Positions 55,985 through 64,000 of a DNA stretch of 64,000 nt are shown here, piece after piece. Where the stretch lies: positions 54,045 to 118,044 of the forward strand of contig REEP01000044.1 of NCBI GenBank assembly GCA_007695045.1, given 5' to 3'. Every line of letters begins with the position of its first letter. Within the stretch, counting starts at the first letter, position 1. The notes beneath the pieces were generated by a model. It was not told where the DNA came from. It searched no databases and saw only the letters and a program-made list of their open reading frames with translations. The position numbers were made by a program, and so were the translations under genes. The DNA is from Rhodospirillales bacterium. Its GTDB lineage: Bacteria > Pseudomonadota > Alphaproteobacteria > Rhodospirillales > Defluviicoccaceae.

Positions 55985-58702
55985 TCAGGGGTGGGCGAAC
56001 GGCACGGTGAAATAGAACGTGGCGCCGTGACCCGGGCGGCTGCGCACCCAGATGCGCCCGCCCAGGTGTTCGACGATGCCCCGGCAGATCGCAAGGCCGA
56101 GGCCGGAGCCCATGGGGTTGCCGGTGTTGCTGCCGCGCACCTGGTGGAATTTTTCGAAAATCAGCTGCTGCTGGTCCTCCGGGATGCCGGGGCCGTTGTC
56201 GGCGATGCTGACGGTGAGGAACCGGTTTCCGGGCGCCATATCCACCACCACCTTGCCCGCCCCTTCGGGGCAGAACTTCTCGGCGTTGGAAAGCAGATTG
56301 ATCGCCAGTTGGATCAGCTGATCGCGGTCGCCCCGCACCGGTGGCAGGTTGTCGGGCAGGTTGACCTCCAGTCCAACCTGCTTCTCCTCGAACAGCTGCT
56401 TCAAGGCGGCCACGGCATGGTTGATGACGTCGCGCACGTCCACGTCGCTCATCTGCCAATCCATCCGGCCGGTCTCGATCTTGGTCAGGTCGAGGACCTG
56501 GTTGATCAGCCGGGTCAGCCGCTCGCTCTCGCGGATGATGATCGACAGAAAGTGCTGACGTTCGGCCACGTCCAGGTCGGGTGTGTCATGGAGGATTTCC
56601 GAGAATGAGCGGATCGAGGTCAGCGGCGTCCGCAACTCGTGGGTCACGGTGGAGAGGAAGTCGTCCTTGAGGTGGTCCAGTTCCGTCAGGCGCTCGTTGG
56701 CGGCTTTGAGATCAGTGGTGGCCTGCTCCAGTTCCCGCGACTTCTGCTCCAGCTGCCGGCTGTATTCCAGAACCTGGGACGTCTCGTCCAGGATCTGCAT
56801 GATGGCATCGACGCTGACGCCTTCGCCTTTGACCGTGGAACCGATCATGACCCGCGCGGACGCCGCGCCGATGGCGCCGGCGAGGCGACGTTCGATGAAC
56901 TGGACCAGGTCGCCGTCGGCGTTGGCGCCGTAATCCAGGGGGCGGCCGCGCAGTCTCGCGTATTCCGAGAACGCGTCCTCGGTGTGATCGCGGCCAAGGA
57001 AGCGTTCCGCCACGTCGTGCAGTTCGGTGGTGGATACGGTTCCGTACATCGTGGCGGTGCTGGCACCGCTCTGCCGGAACGCGTCGACGAACAGGGTCGC
57101 CTGGACCCGTTCCATGGTGGATTGCCGATCCAGCAGCGACACGCTCACGTAACCGCCGACGTTGGCAAGCAGGCTCCAGAACAGTGCGTGGGAGATGTTG
57201 TTAAGCCCCTCCAGGCCGAACAGGGCATAAGGCTTCAGCAGTTCGATGCCGAACGGCCCGAACTCCAGGAATCCTTCCGGCAAATAGCCGGATCGGGCAA
57301 ACGACGGCAGCAGGAGCGTATAGCCCCATACCAGGAAGCCGGCCGAAATGCCGGCCAACGCGCCGCGCCGGGAGGCTCGCTTCCAATACATGCCGAGGAT
57401 CAGGGCCGGCGCCCATTGCGCCGCTGCCGCGAACGACACCAGACCGATCGCCACCAGGGCGTACGCTTCCCCGATCAAAAGAAAATAGAGATAGCCCAGC
57501 AGCAGGATCAGACCGATGGCGCCGCGCCGGATGTTGAGCAGGAGCCCCGACAGGTCGCGGCGCTCCGACAAGTGCAGCCACGCGAACCGCAGCAGGCCCG
57601 GCATGACCAGGTCGTTGCAGATCATGGTGCTGAGGGCGACGGTCGCGACGATGACCATGCCGGTGGCGGCCGACAGGCCGCCGATGAACACGAACAGGGC
57701 GAGGCCGGGATACTGTTCCGCCATCGGCAGGGCCAGGACGAAGGTATCGGCATCGACACCGCCGTCGGGGAACCGCAACAACCCGCCGAATGCGATCGGC
57801 AGGACGAAGATGTTGATCAGCAGAAGGTACAGCGGCAACAACCACATCGCCTTGGTCAGGTGACGTTCGTGCACGTTCTCGACGACGATGACCTGGAACT
57901 GCCTGGGCAGGCAGATGATCGCCATCATCGACAGGAAGGTGAGGGCGAGCCAGTCGGCATCGAGCGCCGCGACGGTCATCAGGTCGCGCAGTTCCGGCAC
58001 CGCCGCTGCCTGGGCGAACAGGTCGCCGAAACCATCGAACAGCCCAAACGTGACGAACAGCCCGACCGACAGGAATGCCACCAGCTTGACCACCGACTCG
58101 AACGCGATCGCGGCCACCATGCCCTCGTGGTGCTCCGTGGCGTCGATATGCCGGGTTCCGAACAGGATGGAGAAGACGGCCATCAAAACAGCCACCCACA
58201 GCGCGGTGTCTCCCACCACCGCGAACCCGGTGGGGCCCTCGGCGGTGACGTCGGGGTAGTGCAAAAGCACATTGAAGCTGGTGGAGACGGCCTTGAGCTG
58301 CAGCGCGATATAGGGTATGATTCCTATCACGGCGATGATCGTCACCAGACCGCCAAGCAGGTGGCTCTTGCCGTAACGGGACGAGATGAAGTCGGCGATG
58401 GTTGTGATGCGATGCATCTTGCTGATGCGGATCATCTTGAGAAGGACGATCCAGCCCAGGACGAACATCAAGGTGGGCCCGATATACACCGGCAGGAACC
58501 CGAGTCCGGACGTCGCCGCCCGCCCCACGCTGCCGTAGAACGTCCACGCGGTGCAGTAAACGGCGATGGACAGGGCATAGATGTAGGGGTTGGCGATGAC
58601 GCTTCGGCCGGCATCGGCGCGGCGGTCGGCCCAGTAGGCAATGGCGAACAGCAGGCTGAGGTACGCGAGGGAGGTGAGGATCAGGAACCAGCCGGGGATC
58701 AT
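55985..58702 (-). CDS. crbS: CrbS-type sensor: SSS transporter fused to histidine kinase
   Basis: A 905-residue fusion. Residues about 1-500 form an SSS-type domain with about 13 helices (SKMHRITTIADFISSRYGKSH, then FIGGLSAATGMVIVATVALS). A linker and PAS-like stretch lead to the kinase: His near 687 in STVTHELRTPLTSIRSFSEI, N box INLLSNAEKFCP, G1 IADNGPGIPE and G2 MGSGLGLAICRG. All kinase motifs look intact. CrbS proteins sense or take up carboxylates and regulate acetyl-CoA synthetase. The small membrane gene ends 9 bases upstream. Confidence 0.9.
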   Translation of the reverse strand: MIPGWFLILTSLAYLSLLFAIAYWADRRADAGRSVIANPYIYALSIAVYCTAWTFYGSVGRAATSGLGFLPVYIGPTLMFVLGWIVLLKMIRISKMHRITTIADFISSRYGKSHLLGGLVTIIAVIGIIPYIALQLKAVSTSFNVLLHYPDVTAEGPTGFAVVGDTALWVAVLMAVFSILFGTRHIDATEHHEGMVAAIAFESVVKLVAFLSVGLFVTFGLFDGFGDLFAQAAAVPELRDLMTVAALDADWLALTFLSMMAIICLPRQFQVIVVENVHERHLTKAMWLLPLYLLLINIFVLPIAFGGLLRFPDGGVDADTFVLALPMAEQYPGLALFVFIGGLSAATGMVIVATVALSTMICNDLVMPGLLRFAWLHLSERRDLSGLLLNIRRGAIGLILLLGYLYFLLIGEAYALVAIGLVSFAAAAQWAPALILGMYWKRASRRGALAGISAGFLVWGYTLLLPSFARSGYLPEGFLEFGPFGIELLKPYALFGLEGLNNISHALFWSLLANVGGYVSVSLLDRQSTMERVQATLFVDAFRQSGASTATMYGTVSTTELHDVAERFLGRDHTEDAFSEYARLRGRPLDYGANADGDLVQFIERRLAGAIGAASARVMIGSTVKGEGVSVDAIMQILDETSQVLEYSRQLEQKSRELEQATTDLKAANERLTELDHLKDDFLSTVTHELRTPLTSIRSFSEILHDTPDLDVAERQHFLSIIIRESERLTRLINQVLDLTKIETGRMDWQMSDVDVRDVINHAVAALKQLFEEKQVGLEVNLPDNLPPVRGDRDQLIQLAINLLSNAEKFCPEGAGKVVVDMAPGNRFLTVSIADNGPGIPEDQQQLIFEKFHQVRGSNTGNPMGSGLGLAICRGIVEHLGGRIWVRSRPGHGATFYFTVPFAHP

Positions 58703-58711
58703 TGCGGGACC

Positions 58712-58966
58712 TTACGCCGACTCCGTCGGTTCCGACTCGCGGGTGTCATCGCCGTTGTGTTCCGGAGGGAGCCGTTCCCCCATGAGACCAAGGAGCAGGA
58801 TGACAAATCCCCACGCGAGGAACACGTAGGCGAACAGCAGCGGGATACCGAAAACCGTCGCGTCGGCACCCCGGTCGAAGATACGCATCACCAGTGGGCT
58901 GAACAACACGAGCCCCAACAGGAACAGGGCAATGCTGCGTTCCTGGATGTCGTCTCCGGTCTTCAC
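58712..58966 (-). CDS. Small membrane protein in the CrbS operon
   Basis: An 84-residue protein with two helices (SIALFLLGLVLFSPLVMRIF and FGIPLLFAYVFLAWGFVILL) and a charged C-tail. Similar small proteins occur next to SSS transporters and CrbS-like sensors. GTG at 58966 has GGGAG about 9 bases upstream. It lies between the exonuclease fusion gene (31 bases) and crbS (9 bases). Confidence 0.75.
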   Translation of the reverse strand: MKTGDDIQERSIALFLLGLVLFSPLVMRIFDRGADATVFGIPLLFAYVFLAWGFVILLLGLMGERLPPEHNGDDTRESEPTESA

Positions 58967-58997
58967 GCTTCTGTCTCCCGGCTGCGTTTGCGCAAGG

Positions 58998-61109
58998 CTA
59001 GAACGCCGCCTGGCGGGCCCGGACCTCGACGATACTGTTGGCCGCTTCGATCGCCTGGTTCAGGGTGGTGATGCCACGGGCCTCAAGGACGTCGAGCATC
59101 TTGAGCAATACGCCGGCGGTGACCAATGCATCCCCCAGCGCCGTGTGACGGCCGCGCACCTCGATGCCAAAACGTTCCGCGACGAAATCAAGGCTGTGTT
59201 TCTGTGTGTAGTCGTGCAAATAAACGGAGAGTAGCAACGTATCCAAAACCGGGTTGTCGAAGCGGACGCCGGCCTCCTCCTCCTTGATCTTGAGAAATTT
59301 CAGGTCAAAGGCGGCATTGTGTGCCACCAGCACGGAATCCTCGACGAATTCCCGGAACTGCGGCAGCACCACATGGATCGGCGGCTTGTCCTTGACCATG
59401 TCGTCCGTGATTCCGTGGAATCGCACGGAATCGCGGGGGATCACCCGCCCGGGATCAACCAGGCGCTCGAAACTTTCGCCGGTGAGGATACGGCCGTTGA
59501 CCACGCGGACCCCGGCGATGGAGATGATCTCATCGCCGCCGGAGGGCTGAAGGCCGGTGGTCTCGGTATCGAACACCACATACGTCAAGGACTTGAGCGG
59601 TCGATCGCCGATCTCGGTCAAGTCCGGTTGCTGGCGGAACAGGTCGAAATCATAGAATTCGGGGCGGGACGGCATGCGCCGGCGCTCCCGCTTGGCACCC
59701 TGCTGAACCGCCGGCGGCAGCGGCAGGCGAAGCTGCGCCCGAGTTTCACGATGCGGCAGGCTCCAGACGTCGGTCTTGTGGTGCTCCAGCACGTCGCGGA
59801 TGGTCAACCGGCCGAAGGCGTCCTCGAGTTGGCGATCGAGCCACGTGTCCAGCTCATGTGCCGGGATGGGCGCGCCTTTCCAGATCACGTCCAGGTAGAC
59901 ATGCCGTTCCCCGGCCACCGCTTCCAGGTCGAAGGTGTCGGCGCCGGAGTGCTGATTGACCTGATGGATCAGCATGTCCAGGACTTCCACCAGGGTGTAG
60001 CTGTCGCCGTGCAGCCAGTACGGGATGCCGGTCATCACCACCTCGAGATGGCGCTCGTCCCGCAGCCGCCGCATCAGGTTGTTGAACAGGTTGGCGGAGT
60101 AGATATCGGTGGTGGGCCAGTGGCTGGTGATGACGTCGCGGTAGTGCGTGGCGAGGGTTTCCAGCCGGGTGGTCAGGAAGTTGGCTTCGTTGATCACGAC
60201 CTGCTTGAACGGAGCCTGCTCTTCCGCCGCCATGTCCGGATGCGCAACCAAAATCTCGGCAGCGGCCCTGAGATTGCCCACCGGCCCGCGCAGCCCCTCG
60301 GTGGATTCCCGCAGCAGCCGATCGCGCAGGCCCAATGCCGCCAATTCCTCGGTCTTGTCCCGGAACGACAGCACGTAGCCGGTGGGGTTGCCCTCCACGT
60401 CGAGCATCAGGCCCATCCGGCCTTCCAGGGTGTGGCGGCCATCGGTGGAGGCGCAAACGAAGGGCACGGTCAGCCCTTCCGGATGCGCTTCCTGCCCGGC
60501 CAGACGGTTGGTCAGGCGGCCCAACGCATGCAGGATCGGTTGCCGGTTGGTGAAGCTGAACAGCGACCGGTTCAGCCCCAACTGGCCTCCGACGTGGAGA
60601 AGATCCAGCGCACAATCATTGTATAACAGGATGTGATGATTGAGGTTGCAGACGATCACGCCTTCATGCAGTTCCCTGAGTATGGTCTCAAGCTGGCGCT
60701 TCTGCTCCTCGACCCGGGTCGTGGCTTCGGCAATCGCCTCGTTCACCCGGGTGCGGGCGACGCCCAGTTGATGCACCAGTTCTTCCACGGCCTGCGGCAG
60801 GGCGCCCAGCTGATGCGCGTCTTCGACCTCGATCTGGTGTTCGGGGTTGGCGTACAGGATCGTCTGGATATTGCGGACCAGGGTGCTCAGCGGCTGGGCC
60901 ACGGCATGATCCAGGTACGCCCACATCACCGCGATGATGGCGACCAGAAGGAACATGATGCCGCCGCCATAGACGATGACGATGTTCGAGACGTACGAAA
61001 CTTCTGGCGGCAGGTTGCGGTCGATCAGGATCGTGCCGGCGGCCACGGCGGCGAGAGCCGCCACGGCCAGGGCGGCGAAGCAGGCAACCAGGAAAAGGCG
61101 CGGGCTCAT
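58998..61109 (-). CDS. Sensor-like protein fused to DEDDh 3'-5' exonuclease
   Basis: A 703-residue protein. Two N-terminal helices (residues about 5-27 and 42-65) and a HAMP-like segment precede a PAS domain (LHEGVIVCNLNHHILLYND). The next part aligns with a histidine kinase, but the H-box reads STEGLRGPVGNL with Thr at the His position, and the N/G boxes are degraded. A linker leads to a DnaQ-type exonuclease (about 505-690) with FDTETTG, VAHNAAFDLKF and RHTALGDALVTA, so all DEDDh residues are present. It should be a membrane-bound pseudokinase-nuclease. The response regulator gene lies 40 bases upstream. Confidence 0.88.
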   Translation of the reverse strand: MSPRLFLVACFAALAVAALAAVAAGTILIDRNLPPEVSYVSNIVIVYGGGIMFLLVAIIAVMWAYLDHAVAQPLSTLVRNIQTILYANPEHQIEVEDAHQLGALPQAVEELVHQLGVARTRVNEAIAEATTRVEEQKRQLETILRELHEGVIVCNLNHHILLYNDCALDLLHVGGQLGLNRSLFSFTNRQPILHALGRLTNRLAGQEAHPEGLTVPFVCASTDGRHTLEGRMGLMLDVEGNPTGYVLSFRDKTEELAALGLRDRLLRESTEGLRGPVGNLRAAAEILVAHPDMAAEEQAPFKQVVINEANFLTTRLETLATHYRDVITSHWPTTDIYSANLFNNLMRRLRDERHLEVVMTGIPYWLHGDSYTLVEVLDMLIHQVNQHSGADTFDLEAVAGERHVYLDVIWKGAPIPAHELDTWLDRQLEDAFGRLTIRDVLEHHKTDVWSLPHRETRAQLRLPLPPAVQQGAKRERRRMPSRPEFYDFDLFRQQPDLTEIGDRPLKSLTYVVFDTETTGLQPSGGDEIISIAGVRVVNGRILTGESFERLVDPGRVIPRDSVRFHGITDDMVKDKPPIHVVLPQFREFVEDSVLVAHNAAFDLKFLKIKEEEAGVRFDNPVLDTLLLSVYLHDYTQKHSLDFVAERFGIEVRGRHTALGDALVTAGVLLKMLDVLEARGITTLNQAIEAANSIVEVRARQAAF

Positions 61110-61149
61110 CGGTGTCGCCGGATCCGCCCGCAGCAGAAGGGCGTTGGCC

Positions 61150-61524
61150 TCACGCTGCGTCGCTCAGAATATGCTTCACCTTCTCGGTGAGGTCTCGGGT
61201 TGAGAACGGCTTGGTGACATAATCGTTGGCGCCCAGCGACAGCCCCTTGTCGCGGTCGACGTCCCGCCCCTTGGCGGTCAACATGATGATGTAAATCTCC
61301 TGCCAGTCCGGATTGGCCCGAATGGTCTGGCAGACGTCGTAGCCGTCCCGTTTGGGGATCATGACGTCCAGCAGAATCAGGTCCGGCGCTCTGGACTCCA
61401 CCTCGCGGAGCGCTTCCTCGCCGTCGCGGGCGACGCGCACCTCGAACCCTGCCTGCTTCATCAGGAACTGCAGCGACAGGACGATGTTCGGTTCGTCCTC
61501 GACGACCAGGATCGACTTCGCCAT
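61150..61524 (-). CDS. Single-domain response regulator
   Basis: A 124-residue receiver without an output domain. Acidic pocket VVEDEP (Asp10), phosphoacceptor Asp53 (LILLDVMIPKRDG), Thr of MLTAKGR and Lys105 (DYVTKPFSTRDL) are present. ATG at 61524 has GGGGAGG 5 bases upstream, while ATG at 61527 is too close. As first gene of the operon with the exonuclease fusion and CrbS, it is the probable phosphate acceptor of CrbS. No DNA-binding CrbR-like regulator is in the window. Confidence 0.9.
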   Translation of the reverse strand: MAKSILVVEDEPNIVLSLQFLMKQAGFEVRVARDGEEALREVESRAPDLILLDVMIPKRDGYDVCQTIRANPDWQEIYIIMLTAKGRDVDRDKGLSLGANDYVTKPFSTRDLTEKVKHILSDAA

Positions 61525-61752
61525 CATGACCTCCCCGCGCGTGTTCTTTTTGGGGCGCCGCCAACCGCCCTGGGCTGGTCCCGGAACCGCATTGAACCCG
61601 GGAAAGGTGAACCAATCCACGCTTGACTTCAAGGCGTTTGGCGCGCCGGCCGGCAGGGTCGCGACGGTTATCCCGGGTGCCGTTAGCGGGTGCGCCCTGC
61701 TATGGTGCGGTCGCGGCAGGCCATGGCGGGTCGGCGAACGCGGCGTAGCCCC

Positions 61753-61818
61753 GGGCGATCCTCCCCGGGCGATCCTCCCTGGGCGACCGTCCCTGTGCGA
61801 CCGTCCCTGTGCGACTGG
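61753..61818. repeat. 14-base tandem repeat, about 4.7 copies
   Basis: GGGCGATCCTCCCT repeats four times head to tail with drift to GTGCGACCGTCCCT and a partial fifth copy. It ends about 40 bases before the ettA start, in the 330-base region between the divergent response-regulator and ettA genes. Confidence 0.85.
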
Positions 61819-61856
61819 CCGTCACGGTATCCGAGCAACGTGGAAAGCGAGGCAGT

Positions 61857-63539
61857 ATGGCGAGTTATCAGTACGAGTATGTGATGAAAGGGGTTTCGAA
61901 GACCTACCCGGGCGGCCGCACGGTTCTCAACGACATCACATTGTCATTCCTGCCGGGCGCCAAGATCGGCGTGCTCGGTATCAACGGCTCGGGCAAGTCC
62001 ACGCTGCTGCGCATCATGGCCGGCCTGGACCAGGATTTCAGCGGCGAAGCCTGGGCGGCCGAGGGCGTGCGCGTGGGCTTCCTGACGCAGGAACCGGAAC
62101 TGGACCCCAACGAGGACGTCGGCGGCAACATCATGGCGGCGCTGAGTGAGACGCGCGCTCTGCTCGACCGTTTCAACGCGGTCAGCGCGCGCTTCGCCGA
62201 GCCACTCGATGATGATGAGATGAATGCCCTCCTGGCCGAGCAGGGCGAACTCCAGGAACGGATCGATGCCGTCGGCGGTTGGGAACTGGAACGCACGGTG
62301 GACGTGGCGATGGATGCGCTGCGCTGCCCGCCTGCCGATGCCGACGTGACCACGCTCTCCGGTGGCGAGCGGCGGCGGGTGGCATTGTGCCGGCTGCTGC
62401 TGGAACATCCCGACATGCTGCTGCTGGACGAGCCCACCAACCACCTGGACGCCGAGTCGGTGGCGTGGCTGGAACGCTTCCTCAAGGAATATGACGGGAC
62501 GGTCATGGTGGTGACCCACGACCGCTACTTCCTGGACAATGTCACCGGCTGGATCCTGGAACTGGACCGGGGCCGCGGTATTCCCTACCAGGGCAACTAT
62601 TCGGCTTGGCTGGAGCAAAAGCAGAAGCGCTTGGCCCAGGAGGAAAAACAGGAAACCGCGCGGCAGCAGACCCTGGCCCACGAGTTGGAGTGGATCCGGC
62701 AGTCGCCGCGCGCCCGCCAGGCCAAGAGCCGTGCCCGCGTGGCGGCGTACGAGGCCTTGCTGGCGGAAGCCCGCGACCGCCCGGTGGGCACGGCCCAGAT
62801 CACCATCCCGGCCGGTCCCCGCCTTGGCGACCTGGTGATCGAGGCTGAACACGTGCAAAAGGCTTATGGCGACCGGCTGCTGATCGACGACCTTGGTTTC
62901 CGCGTGCCGCCCGGCGCAATCGTCGGCATCATCGGTCCCAATGGCGCCGGCAAAACCACCCTGTTCCGGATGATCATCGGGCAGGAGCAGCCTGACGCGG
63001 GCAGTCTCCGCGTCGGTGACAGCGTGGTGCTCGGCTACGTCGATCAGTCACGGGATACGCTCGATCCCGCCCGAACCGTGTGGGAGGAGATCTCGAACGG
63101 GCTCGACGAAATCGAACTGGGCAAGCGCCGGATACAGAGCCGGGCCTACGTTGCCCAATTCGCGTTCAAGGGACCTGACCAGCAGAAGCGGGTCGGCAAT
63201 CTGTCGGGCGGGGAACGCAACCGGGTCCACTTGGCCAAGATGCTGAAGTCGGGCGCCAACGTCATCCTGCTCGACGAACCCACCAACGATCTCGACGTGG
63301 ACACCCTGAGAGCGCTGGAGGACGCACTGGTGACGTTCCCCGGATGCGCCCTGATCATCAGCCATGATCGCTGGTTTCTCGATCGGATCGCCACGCACAT
63401 CCTGGCGTTCGAAGGGATGAGCCAGGTGGTCTGGTGCGAAGGCAACTACCAGGATTACGAGGCCGACCGGCACAAGCGTCTCGGCACCGAAGCGGATCAG
63501 CCCCACCGCATCAAGTACAAGCCACTCACCCGAGGGTAA
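61857..63539 (+). CDS. ettA: Energy-dependent translational throttle protein EttA
   Basis: EttA is an ABC-F ATPase that binds the ribosomal E site and gates entry into elongation by energy state. The 560-residue protein has two ABC domains: Walker A GINGSGKSTLL and GPNGAGKTTLF, signatures TLSGGERRRVALC and NLSGGERNRVHLA, Walker B LLLDEPTNHLD and ILLDEPTNDLD. The linker between them and the early MASYQYEYVMKGVSKTYPGG start match EttA. ATG at 61857 has GAGG about 4 bases upstream. Confidence 0.95.
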   Translation: MASYQYEYVMKGVSKTYPGGRTVLNDITLSFLPGAKIGVLGINGSGKSTLLRIMAGLDQDFSGEAWAAEGVRVGFLTQEPELDPNEDVGGNIMAALSETRALLDRFNAVSARFAEPLDDDEMNALLAEQGELQERIDAVGGWELERTVDVAMDALRCPPADADVTTLSGGERRRVALCRLLLEHPDMLLLDEPTNHLDAESVAWLERFLKEYDGTVMVVTHDRYFLDNVTGWILELDRGRGIPYQGNYSAWLEQKQKRLAQEEKQETARQQTLAHELEWIRQSPRARQAKSRARVAAYEALLAEARDRPVGTAQITIPAGPRLGDLVIEAEHVQKAYGDRLLIDDLGFRVPPGAIVGIIGPNGAGKTTLFRMIIGQEQPDAGSLRVGDSVVLGYVDQSRDTLDPARTVWEEISNGLDEIELGKRRIQSRAYVAQFAFKGPDQQKRVGNLSGGERNRVHLAKMLKSGANVILLDEPTNDLDVDTLRALEDALVTFPGCALIISHDRWFLDRIATHILAFEGMSQVVWCEGNYQDYEADRHKRLGTEADQPHRIKYKPLTRG

Positions 63540-63652
63540 AACGCGGCTTCGCTCGCGTTCGCGATGGGCGAAGCAGCCTGCCGGAACCGACGCAGGGCCG
63601 GGCGTGTTGTACGGGTTGACGAAGCCGCCCGACCGCAGTGCAGGAGGACAGC

Positions 63653-64000
63653 GTGTATTTCGCCCGTGTCAAGACGCCCGGGATCGCCCATGTCGCCTAC
63701 CTCATCGCCGAGGGAGGGCGCGCGGCGATTGTCGATCCACGTCGGGACGTGGATGAGTATCTTGAGCTTCTCAAGTCGAACGGGCTCACCTTGACGCTTG
63801 TCCTGGAGACCCATCGTCAGGAGGATTTCGAACTGGGCTCGGCGACGCTGCGGCGTTTGACCGGAGCCAAAATCGTGGGCGGAGAACACCCCCTGTTCGC
63901 CCACAGCGATATCCGCTTGAAGGATGGCGAGGAACTGGGGCTGGCCGGCTTGACCTTCAGGGCACTGCACACGCCCGGCCATACGCCGGAAAGCATGAGC
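63653..64000 (+). CDS. MBL-fold metallo-hydrolase, N-terminal part (runs off window)
   Basis: The first 116 residues of a metallo-beta-lactamase-fold protein. GTG at 63653 has AGGAGGA 5 bases upstream. It begins MYFARVKTPGIAHVAYLI and has AIVDPRRDVDEYLELL, LVLETHRQEDFELGS and ALHTPGHTPESMS. The usual HxHxDH metal motif is HRQEDF here, a change I know from members fused to rhodanese domains. Such proteins act on persulfide or related sulfur compounds, and a rhodanese part may follow beyond the window. Confidence 0.85.
   Translation, partial: MYFARVKTPGIAHVAYLIAEGGRAAIVDPRRDVDEYLELLKSNGLTLTLVLETHRQEDFELGSATLRRLTGAKIVGGEHPLFAHSDIRLKDGEELGLAGLTFRALHTPGHTPESMS

Noticed and set aside
54445..56094. 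549-codon minus-strand frame across the DUF294 gene
   Set aside because: The plus-strand CBS and DUF294 motifs are unmistakable, so the minus-strand frame is a shadow.
56639..59071. 810-codon plus-strand frame across crbS and neighbours
   Set aside because: It crosses three well-supported minus-strand genes; the composition is rich in Gln, His, Asp and Arg with no recognisable motifs.
63544..63575. Terminator after ettA
   Set aside because: A GCTTCGC/GCGAAGC pair exists, but the loop is long and no T-tract follows, so I do not list it as a terminator.

Overview
The window is a GC-rich stretch of an alphaproteobacterial chromosome, most likely from the Rhodospirillales. The evidence is the classic origin-proximal block hemH-hemJ-rho ... 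mnmE-mnmG-rsmG-parA-parB with two perfect parS sites, the DUF3576 lipoprotein beside leuS, and a cheY-cheZ / cheA(REC)-cheW chemotaxis locus. I saw no rRNA, tRNA, CRISPR array, prophage or insertion sequence. The genes are dense and many join through 4-base start/stop overlaps.

Layout. 1-2536: heme synthesis (hemH end, hemJ) and rho. 2585-6126 (minus): a YyaL-type thioredoxin-fold protein, a DNA methyltransferase-repair protein and a quinone oxidoreductase in one operon. 6326-12755 (plus): two small conserved proteins, then tRNA-modification and chromosome-partition genes. 12752-17540 (minus): holA, lptE, leuS and a DUF3576 lipoprotein. 17707-21236: two adjacent TPR proteins, one with a glycosyltransferase-like domain and one with a sulfotransferase domain. 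21200-22579: thiE-like and yggS. 22590-26221 (minus): a compact sulfur-oxidation operon (cytochrome c, sulfide dehydrogenase flavoprotein, YeeE/YedE transporter, fused SoxYZ carrier). 26527-27029: a YefM/YoeB-type toxin-antitoxin pair with a likely operator. 27127-30862 (minus): a ferric-iron ABC importer with a Fur-like site. 31019-34020: YkuD-fold protein, a repeat-bearing unknown and ribA.

34401-36693 holds a tightly coupled DUF1538-DUF1538-PII-CBS operon that looks like a membrane protein pair under PII and CBS control. 36741-38456 is a heparinase II/III-family protein. 38465-44241 is the chemotaxis locus, which includes an unrecognised 349-residue protein in a visibly AT-richer stretch. 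44274-50319 carries mixed housekeeping genes (DUF2062, MFS, a C45/NAAA-like hydrolase, purB, a ROK kinase and small unknowns).

50922-61524 is the most interesting region. It has a sodium:solute symporter with two small upstream-coupled membrane genes, a CBS-DUF294 nucleotidyltransferase-like protein, a CrbS-type transporter-histidine kinase, a small membrane protein, a single-domain response regulator, and a membrane protein that joins a PAS/degenerate-kinase module to an intact DEDDh exonuclease. The layout resembles loci that control acetate or other carboxylate use, but the exonuclease fusion has no obvious role there. The window closes with ettA and the start of a metallo-beta-lactamase-fold gene. 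Four unrelated families of 12-16 base GC-rich tandem repeats sit beside genes at 32759, 34177, 47401 and 61753.
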